The notes under the pieces: model-generated
Databases searched by the model: none
What the model was told of the DNA's origin: nothing
Seen by the model: the letters and a program-made list of their open reading frames with translations, nothing else
Assembly: GCA_040902895.1 (NCBI GenBank)
Contig: JBBDWL010000049.1
Location: forward strand, 1 to 64,000
Length of the DNA: 64,000 bases
Source: JALYRV01 sp040902895
Lineage (GTDB): Bacteria > Acidobacteriota > Vicinamibacteria > Vicinamibacterales > SCN-69-37
Direction of reading: 5' to 3'
Translations under genes and position numbers: made by a program
Shown: one piece after another, positions 24,154 to 31,579 of the stretch
Layout of the letters: every line of letters starts with the position of its first letter
Numbering within the stretch: the stretch's first letter is position 1

Positions 24154-25560
24154 TTACGCCGCCCGGGGTCCGAGCGCCGTGAGCAGCTTGGCGTGGAAGC
24201 CGTCGAAGCCGCCGTTCGACATGCCGACGACGATGTCGCCGGGCGCGGCGTCGCGGGCGACAGCGGCCACGATGTCGTCGACGGCCGGAATATGTTCGGC
24301 GCGCACGCCGCTGTTTCTGAGATCATCGATGAGGCGTTCGGCCGAGAGCCGCTCTGTCTCGGGCAGGTTCGAGCGAAAGACCGCCGCGACGATGACGCGG
24401 TGCACCGGCTCGGCCGCGAAGGCCTTGGCGAAATCCTCCTGAAAGACGCGGCGGCATGACGTCGCCGATCGCGGCTCGAACACCGCCCAGATGCGGCGAT
24501 CGGGAAACGCGGACCGCATGCCGCCGAGCGTTTCCGCGATTGCCGTGGGATGGTGCGCGAAGTCGTCGTATACCGCCACGCCGTTGGCCGTGCCGCGCAG
24601 CTGCAGGCGGCGCTTGACGCCTTTGAACTCGCGCAGCGCCTTGGCCACCGCCGAAGGGGACATGCCTTCCGCATCGGCCACCGCGATGGCCACCAGCGCG
24701 TTACGCACGTTGAAGTCTCCGAACAGGGGCAGCTCAATGTGCGCATACGGCTCGCCACGGCGACGGACCGAGAAGCGCATCCCCTCGTTCGTCGACTGCA
24801 GCGCATGCGCCTGCCAGGTCGCGCCGTCGGACAGGCCGAACGTCTCGACCTTCGACCGCGCGCCTGCGGCCAGCGCCGCGGCTTCAGGACTGTCGGCGCC
24901 CAGCAGCAACATTCCGCGCCTCGGCACGAGATTCACGAACCGCGCGAACGCCAGCCGCAGGGCGTCCATGTCGGGATAAATATCGGCGTGGTCGTATTCG
25001 AGATTGCCGACGATGGCGATGTCGGGCAGGTATTTGAGAAACTTCGCCGTCTTGTCGAAGAACGCGCTGTCGTACTCGTCGCCTTCGATGACAAACGCGC
25101 GTCCCTGGCCCAGCCGATAGCTCGAGTCGAAGTTGGCGGCAATGCCGCCAATCAGCACGCTCGGATCCAGGCCTCCTGACGTCAACACCCATCCCACCAG
25201 CGACGTCGTCGTCGTCTTGCCGTGCGTGCCCGCGACGACCATCGAGCGCGAGCCCCACAGGAAGTGATCGCGGATGGCTTCGGGCAGCGAGCAGAAGCGG
25301 ATCTTCCGGTCGAGCACTTCCTCGAGCTCGACGTTGCCGCGCGAGATCGCGTTGCCGACGACGACGAGCTCGATGTCCGAAGAAATGTGGGCCGCATCGT
25401 AGCCTTCGAGCAGCGTGATGCCTTCCCCGCGCAGGAAGTCGCTCATGGGCGGATACACGTGCATGTCCGAGCCGCGCACATCGAAGCCGCGCGCGCGCAG
25501 CATGGCGGCGAGCGTGGCCATCGCGGTGCCGCAGATCCCTATGAGATATACCCGTTTCAT
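24154..25560 (-). CDS. mpl: UDP-MurNAc:L-Ala-gamma-D-Glu-mDAP ligase
   Basis: Murein-recycling ligase that joins the recovered tripeptide to UDP-MurNAc, bypassing MurC-E. 468 residues of the Mur-ligase fold: N-terminal Rossmann motif YLIGICGTAMATLAAMLR, P-loop VAGTHGKTTTT, central EGDEYDSAFFDK and C-terminal VYDDFAHHPTAI. The IGICGTAM start and EYDSAFFDK favour Mpl over MurC. An 80-bp GC-rich repeat separates it from ldcA upstream. Confidence 0.92.
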   Translation of the reverse strand: MKRVYLIGICGTAMATLAAMLRARGFDVRGSDMHVYPPMSDFLRGEGITLLEGYDAAHISSDIELVVVGNAISRGNVELEEVLDRKIRFCSLPEAIRDHFLWGSRSMVVAGTHGKTTTTSLVGWVLTSGGLDPSVLIGGIAANFDSSYRLGQGRAFVIEGDEYDSAFFDKTAKFLKYLPDIAIVGNLEYDHADIYPDMDALRLAFARFVNLVPRRGMLLLGADSPEAAALAAGARSKVETFGLSDGATWQAHALQSTNEGMRFSVRRRGEPYAHIELPLFGDFNVRNALVAIAVADAEGMSPSAVAKALREFKGVKRRLQLRGTANGVAVYDDFAHHPTAIAETLGGMRSAFPDRRIWAVFEPRSATSCRRVFQEDFAKAFAAEPVHRVIVAAVFRSNLPETERLSAERLIDDLRNSGVRAEHIPAVDDIVAAVARDAAPGDIVVGMSNGGFDGFHAKLLTALGPRAA

Positions 25561-25564
25561 TTAT

Positions 25565-25640
25565 GGTCGGCGGGGACCCCTGCACCCCGCCTGGCTCCCT
25601 CGCTCGCGGGGCCCCAACGCCCCGCTCCGCTCGTTCGCTC
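25565..25640. repeat. GC-rich dispersed repeat between ldcA and mpl
   Basis: A 76-bp stretch with CTCGCGGGG, CCCCGCTCCG and GCTCGTTCGCT in the same order as in the block at 1-266, so the two belong to one repeat family. It begins just after the mpl start and ends at the ldcA stop. Confidence 0.65.
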
Positions 25641-26591
25641 TCACAATTCGCCCTCGACGGCGGGTTCCACGATCCAGAGCGAGCCGCCGTCACGCGTGTC
25701 CATCGCCGCCTGCACGCCGAACGGCAGCGTCCACGTGGGCTGCGAGCCGTGGCCCGATGGAAAGCCCGCAAGGATGGGGCCGGGGAAGTCGGCGAAGAAG
25801 CCGGCGACCACGTCGCGCGCGTTGAGCTCCATCAGTCCCGATGTGGTCGACACGGGTTCGTCGCAGTCACTCATCTCGCCAAGAATGATGCCTGTCACGT
25901 GCTCGAACACGCCGGCGAGACTGAGCTGCGTGAGCATCCGGCGCAGTTTGTACGGCCGCTCGCGCACGTCCTCGAGGAACAGAATCGTCGGCCCGTCGAG
26001 GCGGATGCCATAGGGCGTGCCGAGTCCGGAGGCAATCTGGGTGAGCGTGCCGCCGATGAGCATGCCTTCGGCCCCTCCGGCCTTCAGTACCGCAAGGCCA
26101 TCGGGCTTCATCTCCCCCATCGGGTCTCCGTCGCACAGCGCCATCTTGAACGAGATCCAGTCGTAGCCGGCATCGCCGAGGGAAAGGCGGCGCGCGACCA
26201 TCGGGCCGTGAAACGCGACGAGACCGGCGTGGCAGACCGAGAAGATCAGCAGTGATGTGATGTCGCTGTACCCGCAAATGATTTTCTCGGCGGCAGCGAG
26301 CTCGGCGGGATCGATAAACGGCAGGATCTCGACGCTGCCATAGCCGCCGCGCGCGGCGATGATGGCGCGGATGGACGGGTCGCGAAGCGCGTCGAGAAAG
26401 CTGCGCGCGCGCAGCTCGGGCGGACCCGACACCAGGGGCTCGCTTGCGAACACACGCTCGTCCCAGACTGGCTCGAATCCGCGGCGTGCGAGCTCGTCAA
26501 CGCCGGCGTCGAAGTCGGCGCGGTCGAAAGGACTGGCGGGTGAGACGAGGGCGATCTTGTCGCCGGGCTGCAGCGCGCGCGGCCGAATCAT
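25641..26591 (-). CDS. ldcA: LD-carboxypeptidase (family S66)
   Basis: Cytosolic serine peptidase that trims the terminal D-Ala from recycled murein tetrapeptides, giving the tripeptide used by Mpl. 316 residues from ATG 26591. Motifs: PGDKIALVSPASPF, RGGYGSVEILPFID, the nucleophile elbow GYSDIT and the Glu/His elements FLEDVRERPYKLRRML and PSGHGSQPTWTLPFG. Seven bp after nagZ, so co-transcribed. Confidence 0.92.
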   Translation of the reverse strand: MIRPRALQPGDKIALVSPASPFDRADFDAGVDELARRGFEPVWDERVFASEPLVSGPPELRARSFLDALRDPSIRAIIAARGGYGSVEILPFIDPAELAAAEKIICGYSDITSLLIFSVCHAGLVAFHGPMVARRLSLGDAGYDWISFKMALCDGDPMGEMKPDGLAVLKAGGAEGMLIGGTLTQIASGLGTPYGIRLDGPTILFLEDVRERPYKLRRMLTQLSLAGVFEHVTGIILGEMSDCDEPVSTTSGLMELNARDVVAGFFADFPGPILAGFPSGHGSQPTWTLPFGVQAAMDTRDGGSLWIVEPAVEGEL

Positions 26592-26598
26592 GCCGCAC

Positions 26599-27684
26599 TC
26601 AGCGGAAGGCCGCCATCTCTTCGGCCACGGCCTGATGTTCGGAACATCCGAGCACATCGGCCAGCGACGAGGCGGGCCCCTGGCGGCCGGTGAGGAAGCG
26701 GGCCTTCACACGGTGCTGGCGGCTGATCGCATCTTCGACACGCGACAGCGGCAGGCGATGCGATTCCACGGCGTGAATGACAGCCTCGATCGCCTGGCTC
26801 TGTTCATCCGGCTTCGGATCGCACAGCAGCACGGCGTCGCAGCCGGCCGCCAGCGCCGCAATCATCGATTCGGCCGGCGGCCACGTGGCACTGACCGCCT
26901 TCATCGCCAGATCGTCGCTGATCACGATGCCCTGATATCCCAGCGTCTTCTTGAGGATGCCGTCGACGATGCGCGGCGACAGCGTGGCGGGATGTTCGGC
27001 ATCGTAGGCCGGCACCAGCACGTGCGCGGTCATGATGCATGCGACGTTTTCCTCGATGGCCGCGCGAAACGGTTCGAACTCCACCGCATCGAATCGATCG
27101 GGCCCATGTTCGAGCACCGGCAGTTCGTGATGCGAATCGGCGGCCGTGTCGCCATGTCCCGGGAAATGTTTGCCGCACGCGGCTATGCCCTCGGCCTGCA
27201 GCGCGCGAATGACCACGCGCGCGAAGCGCGCGACATCGGCGGCCTTGTCGGCGAACGCGCGATCGCCAATGACCGGATTCTTCGGATTGGTATGGATGTC
27301 GAGCACCGGCGCGTAATCGAGGTTCACGCCGACGGCCCGCAACTCGCGCGCCAGTGCGGTCGCGAACCGCGCGGCCAGCGATTCATCGCCGCTGCGGCCG
27401 AGCGTCTTCATGGGCGGCCATTCGGTGAATGGCCGGCGCAGCCGCGCGACGCGGCCGCCCTCCTGATCCACGCTGATCCACAGCGGCGTTTCGCGCGCGA
27501 GTCCGCGCGACTGCCGGGAAAGCTCGGCCACCTGCTCGGGCGACGCGACATTGCGCGCGAAATAAATGACGCCGCCGAGATCGAACTCGCGCGCAAGCGC
27601 GCGCGTTTCCACCGGCAGCGTGTGACCGTCGAAGCCGGCGATGACGAGTTGACCGACAGAGCGCCTGAGATCGCGAAGAGACAT
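26599..27684 (-). CDS. nagZ: Beta-N-acetylhexosaminidase NagZ
   Basis: Glycoside hydrolase family 3 enzyme that removes GlcNAc from anhydro-muropeptides. 361 residues. The family signature KHFPGHGDTAADSHHELP contains the loop His/Asp pair, ISDDLAMKAV the catalytic Asp, and ISVDQEGGRVARLR the substrate pocket. No signal peptide, so cytoplasmic like other NagZ. Its ATG sits 9 bp after a TAGAAT box shared head to head with the GHMP kinase. Confidence 0.94.
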   Translation of the reverse strand: MSLRDLRRSVGQLVIAGFDGHTLPVETRALAREFDLGGVIYFARNVASPEQVAELSRQSRGLARETPLWISVDQEGGRVARLRRPFTEWPPMKTLGRSGDESLAARFATALARELRAVGVNLDYAPVLDIHTNPKNPVIGDRAFADKAADVARFARVVIRALQAEGIAACGKHFPGHGDTAADSHHELPVLEHGPDRFDAVEFEPFRAAIEENVACIMTAHVLVPAYDAEHPATLSPRIVDGILKKTLGYQGIVISDDLAMKAVSATWPPAESMIAALAAGCDAVLLCDPKPDEQSQAIEAVIHAVESHRLPLSRVEDAISRQHRVKARFLTGRQGPASSLADVLGCSEHQAVAEEMAAFR

Positions 27685-27693
27685 GTGCAGGCC

Positions 27694-27703
27694 ATTCTAT
27701 AAT
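27694..27703. promoter_or_regulatory. Overlapping divergent -10 boxes for nagZ and GHMP kinase
   Basis: Plus-strand TATAAT (27698-27703) ends 5 bp before the kinase GTG (27709). Minus-strand TAGAAT (27699-27694) ends 9 bp before the nagZ ATG (27684). The boxes overlap by two bases in a 24-bp gap. Both transcripts would be leaderless or nearly so. No -35 matches. Confidence 0.55.
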
Positions 27704-27708
27704 GCTCC

Positions 27709-28704
27709 GTGCGAATCGACAGCTCGGCGCCGACCCGCATCGACCTCGCGGGCGGCACGCTCGACATCTGGCCGCTCTATCTCTTTCACGACAACGCGCA
27801 GACCCTCAACGCCGCGATCTCGCTGCGGGCGCACTGCTCCATCCGCGGGCGCGATGACGGCCACGTGCGGCTGCGGTCGGAAGACACCGGCGCCGAGGTC
27901 GACGCCGACGGCTGGCAGAGTCTCGACGGCGGCGGCCCGCTGCCGCTGCTCGCGCGTCTCGTGCGGTACTTTCACGTGAGCGGCATCGATCTGGTGACGC
28001 GGTCGGAGTCGCCGTTCGGCGCGGGCATCGCGGGCTCGTCGGCACTCAACGTCGCGGTCGCGGGCGGGCTCGCCGCCTGGACCGAGCGCGAGATTGCGGC
28101 CGAAGCGCTGCTGGCGATCACGATGAACGTCGAGGCGCAGGTCATCAGCGTCCCGACCGGCGCGCAGGATTATCGCCCGGCCTATTACGGCGGCGTGTCG
28201 TCGGTGAAGCTGTCGGTCGACGGCGTCAGGCGCGTGCCGCTCGACATCAATCTCGCCGAGCTGCAGTCGCGGCTCGTGCTTGCCTATACGAAGGCGTCGC
28301 GCAACTCGGGCATCAACAACTGGGATGTCATGAAGCGCCACATCGATGGCGATGGCGAAGTGTTCGAACGGTTCGCGCGCATCCGCGACATTGCCGTCGC
28401 CATGCGCGAGGCGCTCTCCGCGGGCGACTGGCCCGAAGTCGGCCGGCAGCTGCGCCTGGAATGGGAGAACCGCAAACGGCTCGCGCCAGGCGTGACCACG
28501 CCCGACATCGATCGGATGATCGAGGCGGCCGCGGCGGCGGGCGCGCTCGGCGCGAAAGTCTGCGGCGCCGGCGGCGGCGGATGCCTGTTCTGTTTCGCGG
28601 ATCCGCAGGACGTGCCGGCCGTGCGCGCGGCCCTGGCCTCCAGCGGCGCGGAGCTGCTCGACTTCACGCTCGAAGCACAGGGGCTTCGGATTACGAGAAC
28701 GTGA
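27709..28704 (+). CDS. GHMP-family sugar kinase
   Basis: A 331-residue GHMP kinase. Motif 1: RIDSSAPTRIDLAGGTLDIW. ATP loop: PFGAGIAGSSALNVAVAGGL. C-terminal motif: AKVCGAGGGGCLFCFA. The start pattern (RIDLAGG) and length resemble HddA-like heptose-7-phosphate kinases and anomeric galacto/fucokinases. Substrate unknown; the divergent nagZ suggests an amino-sugar from murein recycling, which is a guess. The TGA stop lies in the first unit of a GAGTAAGTC repeat array. Confidence 0.85.
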   Translation: MRIDSSAPTRIDLAGGTLDIWPLYLFHDNAQTLNAAISLRAHCSIRGRDDGHVRLRSEDTGAEVDADGWQSLDGGGPLPLLARLVRYFHVSGIDLVTRSESPFGAGIAGSSALNVAVAGGLAAWTEREIAAEALLAITMNVEAQVISVPTGAQDYRPAYYGGVSSVKLSVDGVRRVPLDINLAELQSRLVLAYTKASRNSGINNWDVMKRHIDGDGEVFERFARIRDIAVAMREALSAGDWPEVGRQLRLEWENRKRLAPGVTTPDIDRMIEAAAAAGALGAKVCGAGGGGCLFCFADPQDVPAVRAALASSGAELLDFTLEAQGLRITRT

Positions 28705-28770
28705 GTCGAGTAAGTCGAGTAAGTCGAGTGAGGCGAGTAAGTGAGTAAGTGAGTAAGGCAGTGAGGCGGG
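28702..28770 (+). repeat. GAGTAAGTC-type tandem array
   Basis: Imperfect repeats of GTCGAGTAA then GTGAGTAA between the GHMP kinase stop and the PolX-like start. The first unit contains the kinase TGA. The same unit recurs at 31193-31244 (coding) and 62110-62172. Confidence 0.8.
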
Positions 28771-28781
28771 TGCGCTGAATA

Positions 28782-30506
28782 GTGGCGATCGACAATCTCG
28801 CAATAGCCCGGCTGCTGTCAGAGACAGCCGACTTGCTGGAGCTCGGCCAGGAGAATCCTTTTAAAGTACGGGCATACCGCAACGCCGCTCAGCTCGTTGC
28901 GACGCTGCCCTCCACGATCGCGTCGATGACACCGGATCAGCGGCGCGCACTGCCCGGCATCGGCAAAGACCTCGCCGCGCGGCTCGACGAAATCCTCACC
29001 ACCAGAACGATGCGCGCGCTCGACGAGCTGCGCGCAAGAACGCCCGCAAGCCTGCTGGAGCTCAAACGCCTTCCAGGCATCGGCGCGGTCACGATGCAGA
29101 TGCTGTGGAAGGATCTGGGGATCGGCGGCCCTGCCGAGCTCGAGGCGGCGATTCGAACCGGACGGCTGCGCGGCGTGCGCGGCTTCGGGCCGAAAAAAGA
29201 GGCCGCGCTGCTCAAGGCCCTCGCTCAGCGCCACGCGGTCGTCGCGCGCCATCTGCTGCCCGACTGCCGTGAGCGCGCGGATGCGCTCTGTCACTGGCTG
29301 GCCGAGCGCGTGCCCGGCGCGCATGTCTCGATCGCCGGCGGGATCCGGCGCGGCATCGAAATGTGCAGCGGCATCGACGTGGTCGCGGCCGCCCCGGCGC
29401 GCGGGCTGGCCGGGCTCGAGGACGCGTTCAAGACCTACAGCCTGGTGGAGTTGGTCGAATCCACCGATGCCGGATGGACGGCGCAGTGGTGGGGCGGCAT
29501 GTCCGCGCGCCTGGTGCTCTGCGCGCCCGCGACCTACGGCCTGACGCTGCTCTGGCAGACCGGCAGCGACGCGCACCTCGATGCGCTCGTCGCGCGCGCG
29601 AAGGCTCTGGGGCTCACGCTGACGTCGGCATCCTTCACCCGCGGCCGCAAGACGCTCGATGCGTCGAGCGAAGAGGCCCTCTACGACGGGCTCGGCCTTC
29701 AATGGATCCCGCCCGAGCTTCGCGAAGACACCGGGGAGATCGACGCTGCCGCCCGCACATCTCTCCCTCGGCTGATCGAGCTCGGCGATCTGCGCGGCGA
29801 CCTGCACATGCACACCACGGCCAGCGACGGCAAGGTCGACACCGATGCGATGGCCGCCGCGGCCCGCGACGCCGGCCTCGAATACATCGTCATCACCGAC
29901 CACAGCAACGCCCTGCCCATGGTGAACGGCCTTGATAACGAGCGCGCGCTGTCGCACGCGGCCGCCGTGCGCGCGGTCGACAAGCGGATCAAGGGCATCC
30001 GCGTGCTCGCCGGCATCGAGTGCGACATCCTCGCCGACGGCCGCATGGACCTGGACGATGAAGTGCTGAAGTCGCTCGACTTCGTCGTGGCGTCGCTCCA
30101 TTCGGCGCTGAGCCAGCCGCGCGATGTCGCGACGGCGCGCGTGCTGCGCGCGATCCGCCATCCGTGGGTCGATCTGCTGGCGCATCCCACCGGGCGCAAG
30201 CTGCTGCGCCGCGACGGCGCCGATCTCGACATCGACGCGGTGATCGACGCCGCGAAGCATGAGGGGCTGGCGCTCGAGATCAACTCGCAGGTTGACCGCC
30301 TCGATCTGAAACCGGCGTTCGCGCGCAAGGCCCGTGACAAGGGCGTGCTCATTGCCGTCGACTCAGACGCGCACTCCCCTCGCGGTCTCGCGCTCAAGCA
30401 GTGGGGCATCATCATGGCCCGCCGCGCCGGCCTGACCGCACGCGACTGCCTGAACGCCATGCCGTTCGATCGCTTCCGGAAGGCGCTGCGCCGGAACCGA
30501 AATTAA
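28782..30506 (+). CDS. PolX/PHP protein with degenerate polymerase site
   Basis: A 574-residue PolX-architecture protein: helix-hairpin-helix 8-kDa domain (about 1-145; LPGIGKDLAARLDEIL, LPGIGAVTM), polymerase palm (about 155-310) and PHP domain (about 335-574). In the palm the first catalytic Asp of the usual GDxD is Gly197 (CSGIDVV; Asp199 remains), and the third (VDLR in homologues) aligns with Arg243 (SARLVL). The PHP metal motifs are intact: HMH (342-344), ITDHS, GIECDI, SLHSA, AHPTG and DSDAH. Nucleotidyl transfer is therefore probably lost while 3'-5' exonuclease or phosphoesterase activity is kept. The TAA stop comes from a REP-like half element. Confidence 0.88.
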   Translation: MAIDNLAIARLLSETADLLELGQENPFKVRAYRNAAQLVATLPSTIASMTPDQRRALPGIGKDLAARLDEILTTRTMRALDELRARTPASLLELKRLPGIGAVTMQMLWKDLGIGGPAELEAAIRTGRLRGVRGFGPKKEAALLKALAQRHAVVARHLLPDCRERADALCHWLAERVPGAHVSIAGGIRRGIEMCSGIDVVAAAPARGLAGLEDAFKTYSLVELVESTDAGWTAQWWGGMSARLVLCAPATYGLTLLWQTGSDAHLDALVARAKALGLTLTSASFTRGRKTLDASSEEALYDGLGLQWIPPELREDTGEIDAAARTSLPRLIELGDLRGDLHMHTTASDGKVDTDAMAAAARDAGLEYIVITDHSNALPMVNGLDNERALSHAAAVRAVDKRIKGIRVLAGIECDILADGRMDLDDEVLKSLDFVVASLHSALSQPRDVATARVLRAIRHPWVDLLAHPTGRKLLRRDGADLDIDAVIDAAKHEGLALEINSQVDRLDLKPAFARKARDKGVLIAVDSDAHSPRGLALKQWGIIMARRAGLTARDCLNAMPFDRFRKALRRNRN

Positions 30507-30526
30507 GACCCGTCCCCCTTTTTAGT
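30501..30526 (+). repeat. REP-like half element at the PolX-like stop
   Basis: A stretch containing GACCCGTCCCC and a T5 run that closely matches the right arm of the palindrome at 14969-15042. It contains the TAA stop of the preceding gene (30504-30506). Confidence 0.7.
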
Positions 30527-30539
30527 ACACTTGCCGGGA

Positions 30540-30770
30540 ATGAGCGCGCAGCTCGAAGAGATCCGCCGTCTGTATTTCGAGACCACGAAAGGCTCGATAC
30601 TGAAGGACTTCGATCGCGCGATCGATCTCTTGAAGTCGCTCGAGACGCCGGACGAGCGCCAGAAGGCGACGGTCTACATGTCGGGGCTGGCGGAAATGCG
30701 CAAGGAATGGGGCGCGCACAAGCCGGCCGGCGGCGGACCGCCGCGGCGCACGGGCAAGCCGCGCTCCTAG
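30540..30770 (+). CDS. Small conserved-looking hypothetical protein
   Basis: A 76-residue protein from ATG 30540. The N-terminal part is strongly helical and charged (QLEEIRRLYFETTKGSILKD; FDRAIDLLKSLETPDERQ) and the last 20 residues are Gly/Pro/Arg-rich. No family recognised; no membrane segment. TACACT at 30526-30531 ends 8 bp before the ATG, with TTAAGA 17 bp further up, so this may be another short-leader promoter. The stop overlaps the convergent HEAT gene by four bases. Confidence 0.65.
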   Translation: MSAQLEEIRRLYFETTKGSILKDFDRAIDLLKSLETPDERQKATVYMSGLAEMRKEWGAHKPAGGGPPRRTGKPRS

Positions 30771-31579
30771 CTGCCCTTCTGCGATTTGATCAGGAACTTG
30801 CGCACGGCGAGCCGCACCGGCTCCGGCACGTTGCGATCGGTCGAGAGCTGGCGCATGTCGCGCTCGTTCAGACGCGACGACAGATTGAGCGCGACGCCGG
30901 TCGGCGTCTTCGGATTCCGCGCGAGACCCAGCACCACCCCGTAGTTGCGCGTCCAGACGCGATTGGCGCCGATAATCCGCAGCACCTCTTCCGACACGGT
31001 CGTCATCTTCGCGAACGCTTCGATCTCCGACTCGCTGACTTTCGGGCCGCTGAGCACCGCGACCGCCACCATCTTGCTGGGATCGCGAATCAGCATCGCG
31101 CGCTGCTCGCGTGTGCCGCGCATCGCCAGCTTCATCCGTTCGAGCACCGTCATCAGCGACAGGAGTTTTTTGGTCTCTTCTTCGCTTTCTTCCTTACTCG
31201 ACTCACTCGACTCACTCGACTCACTGGACTCACTCGACTCACTCGTATCGATCAGAGGCGCGTCAGGATCGACCGTGCCGCCAGGCTGCGGCGTCCAGCT
31301 CTCGCGGCTCGAGAACCATTGGCGCATGGCGTCAGGCACATCCGCGCGCGCGATGAACGTTGCGAGTGTGGAGGCGGGAATGCGATCGATGGTGTCGGCG
31401 GCGGCCTGACGGACGCGCGGATCCGGATCGGCCGACAGCACCATCAGCAGCGCGAGCTGCTCGTGCGCGCGCGGCGCCAGGGCCCCGCGCGCGGCATGGA
31501 GCCGGATCTCGACGTCGGCGTCGCCATGCCGGAACATGTCGACCAGCGGCGAGCGGATGCCAGGATCGGGTGCGCTCAC
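30767..31579 (-). CDS. HEAT-repeat-like protein with Ser/Glu repeat linker
   Basis: A 270-residue helical-repeat protein. The N-terminal half has HEAT-like helices (LHAARGALAPRAHEQLALL; DPDPRVRQAAADTIDRIP). Residues about 113-135 are an SES repeat encoded by the 31193-31244 microsatellite. The C-terminal half is also repeat-helical (RNYGVVLGLARNPKTPTGVA; LNERDMRQLSTDRNVPEPVR), resembling proteins described as DUF2336/HEAT. Function unknown; scaffold likely. It abuts the RodZ-like gene by one base and may act with it. Confidence 0.72.
   Translation of the reverse strand: MSAPDPGIRSPLVDMFRHGDADVEIRLHAARGALAPRAHEQLALLMVLSADPDPRVRQAAADTIDRIPASTLATFIARADVPDAMRQWFSSRESWTPQPGGTVDPDAPLIDTSESSESSESSESSESSKEESEEETKKLLSLMTVLERMKLAMRGTREQRAMLIRDPSKMVAVAVLSGPKVSESEIEAFAKMTTVSEEVLRIIGANRVWTRNYGVVLGLARNPKTPTGVALNLSSRLNERDMRQLSTDRNVPEPVRLAVRKFLIKSQKGS
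31193..31244 (-). repeat. Coding GAGTGAGTC microsatellite
   Basis: Tandem GAGTCGAGT/GAGTGAGTC units in the HEAT-like gene encode repeated Ser-Glu-Ser. Same family as 28702-28770 and 62110-62172. The 9-bp unit keeps the frame when copy number changes. Confidence 0.8.

Noticed and set aside
22930..24459. 509-residue plus-strand frame
   Set aside because: Antisense to pxpC, pxpB and mpl; composition is Arg/Ala/Gly-heavy and motif-free, while the minus-strand proteins have clear motifs.
31193..31244. Possible CRISPR array
   Set aside because: Units are 9 bp without unique spacers and lie in a coding frame; this is a microsatellite. No cas genes or spacer arrays occur in the window.
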